This document shows, in pieces, positions 10,050 to 21,741 of a stretch of 64,000 bases of DNA. The notes under the pieces were generated by a model. The model saw only the letters and a program-made list of their open reading frames with translations, had not been told where the DNA came from and made no database searches. A program made the position numbers and the translations under genes. Position 1 is the stretch's first letter; each line of letters opens with the position of its first letter. Source of the DNA: Papaver somniferum (Eukaryota > Streptophyta > Magnoliopsida > Ranunculales > Papaveraceae); NCBI RefSeq assembly GCF_003573695.1, contig NC_039362.1, positions 110,835,120 through 110,899,119 of the forward strand. The letters are read 5' to 3'.

Positions 10050-10960
10050 AATGGAAGGAAGAAATCTTCAAACGATGATGTTAAGACAAAACCTTCTAAT
10101 CATCTTCATGATCAGAAACTATGTCTCTTTTTTGATTCAAAAGGGCCTGTTAAGCTAAAGAGAAACTCTAGGTTGAATAACAATTCCATTGTTCAACTTC
10201 AACACACCTTAGACTTAATTCTCAAAGGTGTAACTGACATTCGCATGTCTAAACCAATTGGTTTTAGTACTTAACCTGTGTTTGCTACCAGGAGAGTCAG
10301 TTCAATGAGTTCCTCGAATGTTCAAAAGCAGAACAGATGTCTTAACAAAAATCGTCTAAGGAAAGATCAAGTAGTTTTCTCTGGAAATAACATTACCTTT
10401 GATGTGAACGAAATCCCAGGTTAGAGAAGAAAAATTGATGATATGAGAAATAACCCGAAGGAGATCATTGAAGGCTATAAATAAATTGTCAACAGGTTGT
10501 CATCCTCCTCAAGTCAAAATTCTTCTGGTAAGAACCCAAACTATGTCTCATATTTTGATGACAGTAAATTTTATGATAATTTTTCACATCAAAAGAGATT
10601 TTTTCCTAGACTTGAAAGGAATAAGAAACTCAACCATGAACTTCGTTCATCTAATGAGCTGAAAGCTCATTCTTGTGCTAATTAGCACAAGGGTTGAGAA
10701 CTTACTCATAAAAATCATGTTGGGTAAGTCGTGTTAATAATCAGGTATACTTTTGTCAAAATTGTTTTCTGTTTAGTTGGGTTGTCTTCTTATTGTTTAT
10801 GACTCAACTATTGACTGCAGACAACTTTGCTTAAAGTATTAACTGTGTCTTATGTGATTCTTCGTTTTGCCTTCTCTTTTTCGAAGAAGTCTTTTTTAGT
10901 TGCAACCATGTTGCTTGCTACTTTTGTGCTCTAATATTGTCTCTACTGAGATATAACATT
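10050..10960 (+). other. Degenerate continuation of Copia-2 gag and non-coding internal sequence
   Basis: Between 10050 and about 10685 short open stretches (for example 10497-10685, 62 codons, Ser/Asn/Lys-rich) alternate with stops and frame changes and look like a decayed gag tail. From about 10690 to 10960 I see no coding signal. No pol motif is present. Confidence 0.4.
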
Positions 10961-11136
10961 TATTGAGTCAAAAACCTTGTGATCTTTCTCATATAGCAGA
11001 AACTCTGTCTTATCATAAATTTACGACCGGTTGTGTATCTTTTGTGTTGGGTCAAGATTGTGTTCGTACGAGTACCCGTGTTACTATCACGAATCAATGT
11101 TTAGAAACCCTAAAAGTTACCGTCCCTAAGAAACCA

Positions 11137-11144
11137 TTTAAATA
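11137..11144 (+). promoter_or_regulatory. Possible TATA element for the Copia-2 second frame
   Basis: TTTAAATA lies 57 bases upstream of the ATG at 11201, a plausible distance for a TATA box plus short leader. This is weak evidence from spacing and composition only. Confidence 0.25.
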
Positions 11145-11200
11145 CCAAAACCCTTGAGTCTCGTTCGCATACTCTGGGATTTTTTTGTGGTTAGTCAAGA

Positions 11201-11610
11201 ATGTCTTCCTCTAACTCAGCGGTTTTGGAAAAGGATTTCTTGACAAAGGTATTGGTCTCGAGTCCAAGGGAAGGAAGAAAAGAACCCTAGTAGAAGATGA
11301 TCATCCTAATGCCTCATATTACTATGCATATACACATCAGGATGTTGAGAATGAGGATATGGTTTCTGCTGAAGTGCTTCATGATTTTCTTAAATATTTT
11401 GAGGAAGCAAAACTGCAGCTCGTTGATACCTTGAAGAGTCTTGATGTGTTAAGAACTGAATTGAAAAAGGTTACTTCTGACCTTGGTCTCATAAAGACAC
11501 ATGTTAAATATCTTCTCAATAAGGATATCGTTTCTGAAGAAGCAGTAGATGCTGTCAATCACAAGCTCAAAGACCTCAAGGCTCGTGAGGATTCCGAAAC
11601 GTCTATTTGA
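11201..11610 (+). pseudogene. Copia-2 extra ORF, small coiled-coil protein, frameshifted
   Basis: An ATG at 11201 opens a frame that stops at 11288-11290. A +1-type frame change around 11213-11222 connects it to the long frame that ends at 11610 (ATG at 11359, 83 codons). The combined product would be about 136 residues: a Ser-rich start, a basic K-G-R-K-K-R patch, then an acidic, Leu-rich helical part with heptad-like spacing. It lies downstream of where pol should be, the position of the extra env-like frame reported for some Sireviruses. I cannot assign a family. It could equally be a captured host fragment. Confidence 0.4.
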
Positions 11611-12351
11611 TTTCAGTTCGTGTTCGGTTTTGATGGTTTGAGAGTCTGTCCTTGTTCTTTATCTTGTTGATTTTATTTTGTCTGGTAAATCTTCTTATGA
11701 GAATTTTATTCTTGTGTTTCTAGGAAGAATAACTAGAGTTTGGAATAGCCATTATTGTAATTACACATAGCTATGTCCAACGTTTTCATCTTTATTTTTT
11801 TTTAGGTTTATTTGATTAAATTCTAAAAAGTTGTTTGGAAGATGATTTTTACAGTATTAATCTTTATGGTTTTATATATTGCAATATGTTATGGGATATG
11901 TGTGTTTGCGTCCGTGAACTATAATTGTCTCATACCTTGTCAAAAGTTAAGTATTTCATATGTCGATATGCATGTATTGACAAAAGAATGAATGAGCTTT
12001 TGACATGACAAAAGTTTTAAGCCTATTATGTCATTATGCAAGTATTGATGGAAGATAGGATGAACTTTTGATTACGAGGATTATGTCTATTGTATGTCAT
12101 TGTGCAAATAGTGATGGAAAACAGAATGAATCCTTGTCTACTCCGCAGTATTGATCTTCCCTGATCCATATTTTATGTGTATACTGTGCGGCTCCGTAAG
12201 TTCTCTTATGTCGAGCATGACCAATCGAATTGATCACACTCTTGTGGTAATTTAGTTGTGTATTCCGATTAAATTAATCATGGGTCTTCTTGTGGTTAAT
12301 TTAATTGAGTATTTTTGGATTCAAATTCATATTCGTACGCGATTTGTTATG
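11611..12351 (+). other. Copia-2 internal non-coding stretch, no gene seen
   Basis: AT-rich sequence with short degenerate repeats: the block gacaaaagt...tatgtcattatgcaagtattgatgg recurs in three diverged forms between about 11940 and 12130. No open frame of note. It has no counterpart in Copia-1 or Copia-3. Confidence 0.4.
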
Positions 12352-13087
12352 TCCAAAGAAATCCTTCTTTTCTTGTGAAAGTAAGGTCGCTCTTGTTGTT
12401 CTTTCGGGAATGACATTTTATGGGGGAGAGTTCTTAATTGAACTTGTGCTTAATTGCCAAATCTTTGTGGGGAGTGCGGCTGTGGAATATTATAGGGGGT
12501 ATCTTGTATCTTTATAAACTCCTTGATGAATGCATTTAGCTTCGGCTATATGATGGCATCTAAAAAGTTGATATGTGCTTGATTTTGGTCATGAAATGTC
12601 TCTATGGAATTTCATTAGGATCCCACTAGTTTTCGTACCTTTGCCAATTTTATTGACAAAAGGGGGAGAATTAATGTGTAGTTCACACTACAAATACCTA
12701 TGGTTTAGGGATCATTATGTAAGGGGGAGTGGTTTCCATGTGATATGGAGTATTGACTAAGGGGAGTGATACATATCACCATAGTATTGTTGTCGAAGTT
12801 GTGATACAATTGAACTTTGATACTGTATAATAATACTATGAAACTGTATAACAATGATTGAGAATTCTTGTTTTCTCATTGTTATAGCTACGGATTTTTC
12901 AACAACGATGATACTAAACTTACAACCTTTGGAATCATTGGAGTACTTGGAAGTGACGAAGATTTCGAGTAATGTTGAAGAACCAAGAACATCAGGCATG
13001 TGGAAGATAAGCTACAAAGTTTATTTATTTATTTTGTATTACATACGTATTGATAGTTTTGTCACTAAAATTGACAAAGGGGGAGAT
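12352..13087 (+). other. Copia-2 3' non-coding region with multiple polypurine tracts
   Basis: This block is shared with Copia-3 (about 33700-34424), proving that the two belong to one family. It contains four G-rich purine tracts: 12658-12670, 12721-12730, 12759-12768 and 13077-13086. The last touches the 3' LTR and is the likely plus-strand primer. No protein is encoded; the open frames here are short and not conserved. Confidence 0.65.
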
Positions 13088-15375
13088 TGTTAGAGCACTG
13101 ATCGGTCAAACTCGCATGCGTTGCTATCTCAAGCATTTTTGTCAATGTTAGTGATCAAAACTATAAGTCTTGATTCCTAGTATACTATTAGCTAAGTCTC
13201 GAACTAGGATAGAAAGTGTAGTTGAGCTCAAGAACTCCATGGCGATCATCATACAAGATGAAGAACTACTCAAGGAACTTGTGAAACTTCATCGACTAAA
13301 AGGTATGTGGAGACTTGAACTTATCTATCACTCAAAAGTCTATCTACTCTATCTCCTATCTTGAGAAAAAAGTCGTTTTGCTATATAGACTATGATTATA
13401 CACATTTGCTATTTCGAGCCGAGTTTATCTCACTTATCTACTCCTCAAAATATGTGTTGGTAAGCTTTCGTTTTGGCCAAATTCATCTTTACCTAGTGAC
13501 GGAAGTCATGTTATGTTTCAATCACTTGAAAATGGCTTTGACGAAAAATGGTTTGTGAAATAACAATCATATAACGTCTTCTAAGAATGTTTCAATGATT
13601 GAAATGAGAATTTAGATTATATAACCATGGTTGGATATAAACATTATGAGGTAACTCATACATGTATAAGTCCTTATTCCTTGAACCAAAGTATGCGTAC
13701 TTTGTTGATCAGGAAAACCGGAACAGAGTCCGCGAACCCAGTCCGCGTACTGTCAGAGGTTCTCTTCCCGAGAAAATCCGTTGGAGTTTGTGAACTATTT
13801 ACAAACTCATTCCGAGTACTTAAGTCCGCGTACCAGTTTGCGTACTTAAGTTGGTTATTTTCTAAAAACGATTATTCGTGAACTTAAACTTATATAAACT
13901 AAGGAATGCAAGTTTGCAAACCGTGGCTATAAAGTTCATGAATTGATTCGAGTGAATCAAATCGTTTTTGTTTCAATTGTGTCTATTATAAAGATCTAAG
14001 CAATTGAACAACTCTCTATCTAGTTCATTTGAGTCATTTGAACTAGTTATGGCAAAGAAGAATATGGTTGACATGAAAGTGCTTATATAGCTAACCATTT
14101 GTTTAAATATTGTTGAACCAACTAGATGTACATGTTTGGGTACGGTTACACGAACCTAAATAAACGTGCATTTCATTCGTGTGTAACAAGCTAAGTTTCG
14201 ATCTAACGGTTGAAAGATATTAGCTTGAATCTAATCAGGTTTTCATCTAACAGTGAATAGTGAATGCTTTGTTACTAAGCTAACATTGATTGCAAACCCT
14301 AATTTGAAAGACTATATAAGAAAGAACTCTAGCAACTGGGAAACCTAATCCCCACACCTCCTGTGTGATACTAGTTGTATTATCTAGAGTCGATTCTCCT
14401 TTAACCTTAGGTTTCTATCGAGACCCTGTAGGTTAAAGACTTGAATACTTCATTAGGATTGTGAAGCCAGACCGATACTACTTTTCTTGTAGTTGTGTGA
14501 TCTGATCTTGCTGTTTCTATCGTACTAAGTACAATCGACAAGATTGACTTGAGATTGATTTCTCCGATAGGAAAGATATAAAAGTAATCACAAACAAAGT
14601 TCGTCTCATCGTTTGTGATTCCACAATAACTTGTTTTGCAAGTCGATTAAGTTTATTGTGAGGTGATTGATATTACTAGTCTTTTTTTCGGGAATATAAG
14701 TCCGGTTTATCAATTGGTTCATGTTCACCTTGATTTATCAAAAGACGGAACAAAAACTCGTAGGTATTTATGTGAGAGACAGATTTATCTATTACCATAT
14801 ACTTTTCTGTGTGATACAGATTTGTTTATTAAAGTCTTCAAATTTGGGTCGTAGCAACTCTTAGTTGTGGGTGAGATCAGTTATGGGAATCAAGTGTGTA
14901 GTATCCTGCTAGGATCAGAGACGTAAGGTGCGCAACTGTACCTTGAATCAGTGTGAGATTGATTGTTCAACTACATTCCATACCGAAGTTAGTTTGTAGT
15001 AGGCTAGTGTCTGTAGCGGCTTAATACAGTGTGGTGTTCAATCTGGACTAGTTCCCGGGGTTTTTCTGCATTTGCGGTTTCCTCGTTAACAAAACTTTTG
15101 GTGTCTGCTTTATTTCTTTTCCGCATTATATTTTGTTGTATAATTGAAAAATCACAGGTTGTGCGTTTAATCGGTCAATTGAAAAATCCAACCTTTGGTT
15201 GTTGGTTGGAATTGATTGATCCTTGAATCGAGAACGTGAGATATAACTCTTTGATATACTTTTAACAAGATTGAGTCTGACTGTCTAGTTGATTCTCTTA
15301 AAAGTATATTGGAGTTAGTCCATACAAATTGTTAAGCAGAATATTGGGTGTAGTTGTTAGACCCCCGCTTTCTCA
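13088..15375 (+). repeat. Copia-2 3' LTR
   Basis: It starts TGTTAGAGCACTG right after the polypurine tract and ends ...CCCGCTTTCTCA, length 2288 bp. It carries the TATA box at 14313-14320, palindrome-like motifs near 13691 and 13745, and the conserved end block. It is followed at once by copia pol sequence (15376), not by a primer site, so it is the 3' LTR of Copia-2 and not a 5' LTR of the next element. Confidence 0.82.
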
Positions 15376-15420
15376 GTATGACTGTAAACCTTCTTTCTAT
15401 TAGTCAAATCTGTGACAAAG

Positions 15421-16891
15421 TGATAGACGCATTTATGTGTCTAATTTGTCCTCAATGTTTCGTATTGTTAGTACTTGTTTTCGTCCTTATTATGGTGTTT
15501 TGTGCGTTTGTAGGTGTTTTTGGAAATAAATCTTGATGGAAAATTCGGCTCAAAAAGTTGTTAAAGGCACCCCGGAGGACATATGCTATTCGGAATCCAA
15601 CAACGGATAAGGGGAGACCACTGGATAAGGGGAGACCACCTTTAACAAATTCAAAATTTTGTTTTAGCGGGAAAATGGTGAAGAGAACTGGCATATTTTC
15701 AATCGGATGTTTGGACGTGATTTAATGAGATTCAATCCCTGAAACTTCATGGGTAGATGTGATTGGTCATAAAAAAGTTGGTATGGGTGTTTTTTTCGAT
15801 CAAATTTGGCTAGATAACCCAAGATATGAAATCAGAGCATCACGGATTGGTTTTCCATTCCGAGTCCTGATTGAGTGACCAAGAGATTTTCGCGTGGCTG
15901 CTGCATGTTGGAACACTTCTGGACAATGACTGGATGCGTTGAGAGTAATTTGGCGTGGGGAAACAACTTGAGAAGCTAAATCAGGGAAGAAAATATTCCC
16001 AAAATATTTTTCATCAAGGCCGAGTTAAGAGAGAATTATCTTGAGTTATAGCGAGATTTCTTGGTGTTACTGGCTATATAAAGGGTGTTGGTGTTTCATA
16101 AAGGGGGACAGAGAGTTTGGGAGAGGAAGAGAGCACCAGAGAGTCGAGAAGATCAAATTGCAGAAACTCCATTTCTGCTGCTGCAAAGCTGAAGAACACG
16201 AAGAACAGACTTACCAGGACAGTCGTTTTCCAACAGTGACAACGACACTTAGCCGTGGGTCGTATAGCTACAGTGACAGGGACAGTTCTCATTTATCGTT
16301 CTCTGTAACAGCTGGTTTGTAACAGAAATAAGTGTTACAAACCCGATTTTTAATATTTTCTCTCCATTCCATCATTTGTACACCACCTTTGAGCAATAAT
16401 AATGATTTTTGAGCGTGTTTCCAACATGATGAGCGGCTAATTCTCTCACAACCAAGGCAATGAGGAAGCTATTTATGTATGAATAATTGGTAATTATTTA
16501 TTTTCTCTAATTTATAATTTATAATTCACCCAATCAGTGCTTTTGCAGAGTTTTTAATTGTTTGCAAAATTTTCTTCATTAGTTGTGATTCAATTAGATA
16601 GGTTATGCTTTGTTTAGATAATCTATGCTTAGGGGATACAATTAATTTTTGAGAATTTGTCTGATTATTTGTGAATTAAGAAATAAGAGACTTAAAAGAT
16701 AATTAGAGTTTTGAATTATTTACCATAATTTATTCATGTGTAATAGTGGAATCAGTGTCTTGGTTGTTCCTAATATCTTGATATCACTTTATTTGAGTTT
16801 GCTATATTTTTAGTTTAAAAATTAAATCTAGAATCTTTTGCTTTCACAAGTCTTACGAACCTTTTTACTACAACATTATTGAGTCACATCA
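15421..16891 (+). repeat. Athila-like 5' LTR
   Basis: It begins TGATAGACGCATTTATGTG and ends ...TTGAGTCACATCA, and is matched along its whole length by 24733-26185. A 93-codon frame (16041-16322) starts just before the TATA box and is kept in the other LTR, but it spans the promoter and looks like chance. Confidence 0.92.
16075..16083 (+). promoter_or_regulatory. TATA box of Athila-like 5' LTR
   Basis: TATATAAAG within ggctatataaaggg, followed by a purine-rich leader. It is conserved in the 3' LTR at 25376-25384. It is the probable promoter of the full-length transcript. Confidence 0.7.
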
Positions 16892-16896
16892 ATTTA

Positions 16897-16912
16897 TGGC
16901 GCCGCCGACGCG
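16897..16912 (+). promoter_or_regulatory. Primer binding site of the Athila-like element
   Basis: TGGCGCCGCCGACGCG lies five bases after the LTR end. The first eight bases match the TGGCGCCG start of primer sites used by many plant gypsy elements, commonly complementary to Asp tRNA. The rest is diverged. Confidence 0.65.
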
Positions 16913-18035
16913 GACTTATCTTTAGGCTAGAGTTTTTAGATTTTTTTTTCTTTTTTAGGTTTTTATTTTTTATTATTTTTTTTGTTCTTCTTTACGTTTT
17001 TGGGTTTTTGTCTTTTCCTTACAGAATTTGGAATTTGGAGCGAAAGAAAATTTTTCCAAAGCTTTTTGTGAATATTTAAAGACTTGGAGTAAAAGGAAAA
17101 GCGAAAGGAGCGAAAGAAGAAGATTTTTTTTTATTTTATAAAAAAAGAGAGAAAAAAAAGAGAGACATTTTTAATTATTTTTATTTATTTTTTTAAACTT
17201 TCCTTTTCCCTTGTACTTTATTTTTTTGGACTTTGGATTGTAAACTTTGGGACATTATTTTTAAACCCTACGGAAGGGTAGTTTAAATATTAAACTGTTT
17301 GCAGAGAAGAACGGTGATTACGATATCACCTCGGCCCCTCGGGTTCGTACATAACATGGAGTCGTGGCCCGAGTCGACTACAACGGTCCATCCCCCGTAT
17401 GAAACGGGAGGTAAGTTTGTCGAAACACTCGCGAATCCCCTGCTAGCGAGTTACTGTATTCCTTAGTTTGCATATATGTCGAGGAACTGAATACGGCTGC
17501 TTTAATTTCCTAGTAAAGGGCAAGGACTGGCCATACAAGATAAGGGTTCGGATTTCATCATCGTTCTCTTCTTGCCCGCCTTAGGAACACGATACTTATC
17601 GCGAACCTAAGATTTAAAATTTGGAATAGAACGAGACCTATAGGGTAACGAGCTTAGTAGGAAAGTCGTTCGAAAAATATTGGTTACCCTTTTAAGCATA
17701 CTTCGAAGTTCATGATGGTTTCTGTGAGTTGAATGCGTGACTGCGCCGCCTTGTAATACCAGTGAGGCCTTGGGTATCAAAGCTCCACTGAGCTTCCCTC
17801 GCCTTTATTCAACTTACTTTGACTTGGATTGATTCCAGAGGGGTTTGCTTAAATTGTAACGAATTCCCTTTCGAAGGATTAGAAGCTGGTCTAGAAACAA
17901 TCTAAGTGGAGCCATCATGCTTTTTGTTTGCTAGAAATCAGTAGGTTTGCTGTGGTGGAGTCAGCCTTATTTGTGTTTGCTTAGATATTCCCTTCCTTTT
18001 TAGGATTTTTCTTTGTATTTTTGTTTTTCTAGTGT
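16913..18035 (+). other. Athila-like 5' leader, no gene seen
   Basis: About 1.1 kb between the primer site and gag. The first 300 bases are T-rich, then sequence of mixed composition; several short ATGs precede gag. Long leaders are usual for this lineage. I see no protein here. Confidence 0.5.
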
Positions 18036-18911
18036 ATGCCCGAGGTCATTAGAGAGCGGGCTTGGAAAAGAAACATTCTAGGTCGTTTGATTAGTGACAA
18101 ACCTAGTAGTTCTTCTTGTGAAGGCGGGGAGCTCGAAGACTCTTGTTTTGAGAGCCCTGTCTTTGGAAATTTCAGCTTTGAAAACTTGACAATTAGTGAA
18201 GAAAGTACTCCTAGTCCTTTGGTAGTGCCAGAAATGGCAACTTTGAAAGCTTTGTTAAACCCAACTAGGACCTCTCGTCCGTCTTGTATCAAGTTAGTTG
18301 AAACCGAGGCAAATTATGAATTGAAACCTGGGACTTTACAGATGCTCCCAATGTTTTTAGTAAAAGAGAATGAGAACCCATATTTTCATGTTAGGGAATT
18401 TGAGGAAGTTTGTAGCACTCTGAAAACTAAAAACCTAAGTGATGATGCGTTGAAACTTAGGTTATTCCCCTTTTCCTTAAAAGATAAAGTCAAATCTTGG
18501 CTGTATAGTTTGGCCTATGAGTCAATTGAAACCTATGCCCAACTTACTTCTGCCTTTATGCATAAGTTTTTCCCAAGGCATAAAACATCGTCTATTAGGA
18601 CACAAATCTGTAATTTTGCCCAACAACAGGGAGAATCTTTATATAGGTACTTAGAAAGGTTCAATGACTTGATATCTCAATGTCCTCATCATGGTTTGGA
18701 GAAGGTTAGGTTAGTTCAGATCCTCTACGAGGGTTTAGATTATTCAACAACAACCATGATTGAGTCCTTATACACAGGTGGGTTTGAGAATAAAACTGTT
18801 GATGAAGCGATGACATTTTTGAATGAAATAGCCGATAAGACCCAACAATGGGAAAATAGTAGGGAACCCCAGAAAACAATTCTTCTAAGTAGAGGAAATA
18901 TTAATAGGTAG
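18036..18911 (+). pseudogene. Athila-like gag, main part
   Basis: A 291-codon frame with a Retrotrans_gag domain (about residues 110-230): the pattern R-L-F-P-F-S-L-K-D-K-V-K-S-W-L, followed by the F-F-P-R-H-K-T block and C-P-H-H-G-L. An N-terminal N-P-T-R-T-S-R-P-S block is typical of Athila gag. The protein would form the capsid of virus-like particles. Frame is lost near 18908; gag-like sequence continues in another frame to a stop at 19340. Confidence 0.85.
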
Positions 18912-19342
18912 AAGGAACTTATGAGTCAGATGCCAAAATAGCAGCTATAGCCAAAAGGTTAGAAGCCTTAAAATTAGGTCATTCTAGTGGTAGTAGTGGA
19001 AGAAATGAGCCTTTTTGGGAAGGCCTTGTTGTTGAAGAGCAAGCCAATGCTCTTTATAACAACACTAGGTTTGATAACCGACAGAAGTTTGACCCATATT
19101 CAGAAACCTATAACCCTGGCTGGATAAACCATCCAAACCTTTCTTGGTCCAAGGGCCAGAATCAAGGTCAGTCTAGTAATGCTCAGGTTCCCCCAGGTTT
19201 TGGCTATACTAAGAATCCTTCAGCTCCGACACAGTTTCAGAACCCTTCGGATAAGAAGATTATGAGTTTAGAAGAGTCTCTTGCTTTGTTAACTCGTAAT
19301 ATTGTGCAGTTTCAGCAATCTGTTGCTCAAGGTTTAGAATAA
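18912..19342 (+). pseudogene. Athila-like gag, C-terminal continuation in shifted frame
   Basis: After a frameshift near 18908 an open stretch runs to TAA at 19340-19342. It includes E-Q-A-N-A-L-Y and N-P-G-W-x-N-H-P-N-L-S-W, which are Athila-type gag/linker signatures. It is in the same frame as the following pol segment, so the TAA, flanked by Gln/Glu-rich sequence, is a single nonsense change. No zinc knuckle is visible. Confidence 0.7.
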
Positions 19343-21289
19343 AATAAGAGAATAGGTCAGGCTAACTCTCAGGCTATTTCCGAGTTGAAAAACCAGGTTA
19401 GTCAGATAAATGAGTCTTTAAGAGAAAGAGGTAAGTTTCCTAGTCATACTCAACCCAACCCTAGAGGAATTAATGAAATTGGTGAAAGAGCATCTGATCA
19501 TGTGAATTCTGTTACAACCCTTAGGAGTGGGAAGAAAGTTGACAATAAGGTCACCATGCCTGAAAGTGAACATGTTGTAGTTCACCCTTCTGAGCCAGAA
19601 AATGAGGAGACTGATAGAGTCTCTAAAGAGACCAATGAAGGTCCTGTTGAGCCCGTCTTTGTTCCCAGATCCCCGTTCCCCCAGCTTCTAGTTCCAACTA
19701 AGAGGGAGTCCAACTTTAATGATATATTGGAGGTTTTTAAGGAGGTAACTATCAACCTACCATTGTTTGATGCGATTAAGCAGATTCTCGCTTATGCCAA
19801 GTTTCTTAAGGACTTGTGTACACGAAAGCGTAAGCTTACTGTCCAAAAGAAATCCTTCCTAGCTAGTCATGTGAGTTCCATTATTCAGAATACCACTACT
19901 CCTAAGTATAAAGACCCAGGGTCCCCTACCATTTCTTGCACAATAGGTAAATACCGTGATGAGAAAGCGTTGCTTGACTTAGGAGCTAGTGTGAATTTAC
20001 TTCCATACCATGTGTACCTCAAGCTAGGACTTGGTGATATGAAACCTACCCAGATGACACTTCAGTTAGCTGATAGGTCCGTTAAAATTCCTCGTGGTGT
20101 GATCGAGGATGTTCTTATTGAGGTCGAAAAGTTTATTTATCCAGTGGATTTTGTTATCCTAGATACCCAACCTGTCCCTGACCTAGAGAACCAGATACCA
20201 GTGATTTTAGGTCGCCCATTTTTAACAACATCTAATGCGATCATTAATTGTCGAAATGGCATTATGAATTTTTCTTTTGGTAATATGACTATTGAGCTGA
20301 ACATCTTTCATATTAGTAAGCTACCCTCTGAACTAGATAACTCAAGCATAGAAGAGGTAAACATGATAGGAACATTAGTCGAGGAGTCATTACCAAACAC
20401 TTTGTTAGAAGATCCTTTAGAGAAATGCCTAGCTCACTTTGGGATTGATTTCGATGATGATAATGTGATTAATGAGGTGAATACTTTGTTAGATTCAACC
20501 CCTTTTTTAGACACTAGTAACGGATGGAAACCTAAGTTCGAACCACTAGCAGTTTCTAAGTCTACCCTAGTTCCTTCGTTAGAAGAGCCTCCTAAGTTGG
20601 ACCTAAAACCATTGCCAGATACCCTGAAGTATGTGTTTTTAGGCCCGTTTGAGACTTTACCTGTGATTGTTGCTTCCGACTTGGATAGTGATCAGGAAAG
20701 TAGGCTAGTGACCGTCCTTCAAAACAACAAGGAAGCTTTAGGGTGGACCATAGCAGACATTAAGGGTATAAGTCCTACTGTTTGTATGCATCAGATCTAT
20801 TTAGAGGAAGATACCAAACCTTCTAGGGAGATGCAACGAAGACTAAACCCTAATATGAAAGAAGTAGTTCGAACCGAGGTTCTTAAGTTGTTAGATGCAG
20901 GCATTATCTACCACATTTCAGACAGTAAGTGGGTCAGCCCCGTTCAGGTTGTTCCCAAGAAATCCGGTATAACTGTAGTCCAGAATGATAACAATGAGTT
21001 AATCCCGACCCGAGTGACCACGGGTTGGCGTGTTTGTATTGACTATAGGAAATTGAACAAGGTCACTCGGAAGAACCACTTTCCCCTTCCCTTTATCGAC
21101 CAAATGCTAGAGAGATTAGCTGGACATAGTCATTACTGTTTTCTAGATGGCTACTCAAGCTACAATCAGATCGTTATTTCCCCAGAAGACCAAGAAAAAA
21201 CTACTTTTACTTGTCCCTTTGGTATCTTTGCGTATAGACGCATGCCTTTCCGGCTATGTAACGCCCCTGCGACTTTTCAGGTTGCATGA
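19343..21289 (+). pseudogene. Athila-like pol: protease and first part of reverse transcriptase
   Basis: The frame (ATG at 19385, 634 codons) holds a retropepsin-type motif D-L-G-A-S-V-N-L-L-P near residue 198, as in Athila. The RT palm follows late in the frame: W-V-S-P-V-Q-V-V-P-K-K, W-R-V-C-I-D-Y-R-K-L-N and F-L-D-G-Y-S-S-Y-N-Q. Frame is lost close to 21282 by an apparent one-base deletion inside the A-T-F-Q block, and the remaining RT continues at 21286. The start given is the codon after the gag stop; the natural product would be a Gag-Pol polyprotein. Confidence 0.88.
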
Positions 21290-21741
21290 TGAGCATATTT
21301 TCCGATATGGTAGAAAAGTTTTTAGAGGTCTTTATGGATGATTTTTCAGTGTTTGGTTCGTCTTTCGATGAGTGCTTTCATCATTTGTCATTAGTGTTTA
21401 CTAGGTGTAAGGAAAAGAATCTAGTGCTTAATTGGGAGAAATGTCATTTCATGGTTCGATCAGGAATTGTTTTAGGGCATATCTTATCTTCTAAGGGTAT
21501 AGAGGTAGATAAATCTAAAGTTGACCTTATCAAGACTTTACAGGTCCCAAAAACCGTAAGAGATATTAGGTCATTCTTAGGGCATGCAGGTTTTTATCGT
21601 CGATTCATTAAGGATTTTAGCTTGATTTCTAGACCTTTTTGCAATTTTCTTGCAAAAGATGTTAAGTTTGTCTTTGATGATGCTTGTTTAGAGGCTTTTG
21701 AGAAGCTCAAGACTTTACTCACTACCGCCCCCATAGTCTAG
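21286..21741 (+). pseudogene. Athila-like pol: RT catalytic centre and thumb
   Basis: A 151-codon frame carries the catalytic F-M-D-D-F-S-V block (gypsy equivalent of Y-x-D-D), the thumb block L-G-H-I-L-S-S-K-G-I-E-V-D and S-F-L-G-H-A-G-F-Y-R-R-F-I. It ends at TAG 21739-21741. Reading continues in the same frame into RNase H after the stop, so this is one nonsense mutation. Confidence 0.88.

Larger units (their letters stand above)
4137..15375 (+). mobile_element. Copia-2: pol-less Sirevirus-like element, 5' LTR split by a solo LTR
   Basis: The parts are: 5' LTR (4137-4362 plus 8155-9442, lacking its first ~0.85 kb), primer site at 9445, gag-like frame, a second small frame, a 3' non-coding region shared with Copia-3, a polypurine tract, and a 3' LTR (13088-15375). 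No protease, integrase, RT or RNase H sequence is present between 9443 and 13087. It would need enzymes from an intact relative. The 5' end is lost at the junction with Copia-1, so no outer target duplication can be read on that side. Confidence 0.72.

Noticed and set aside
15376..15420. A short independent gene start after the Copia-2 LTR
   Set aside because: The 45 bp match Copia-1 pol at 1174-1218 and continue at 26191 once the Athila-like element is removed.
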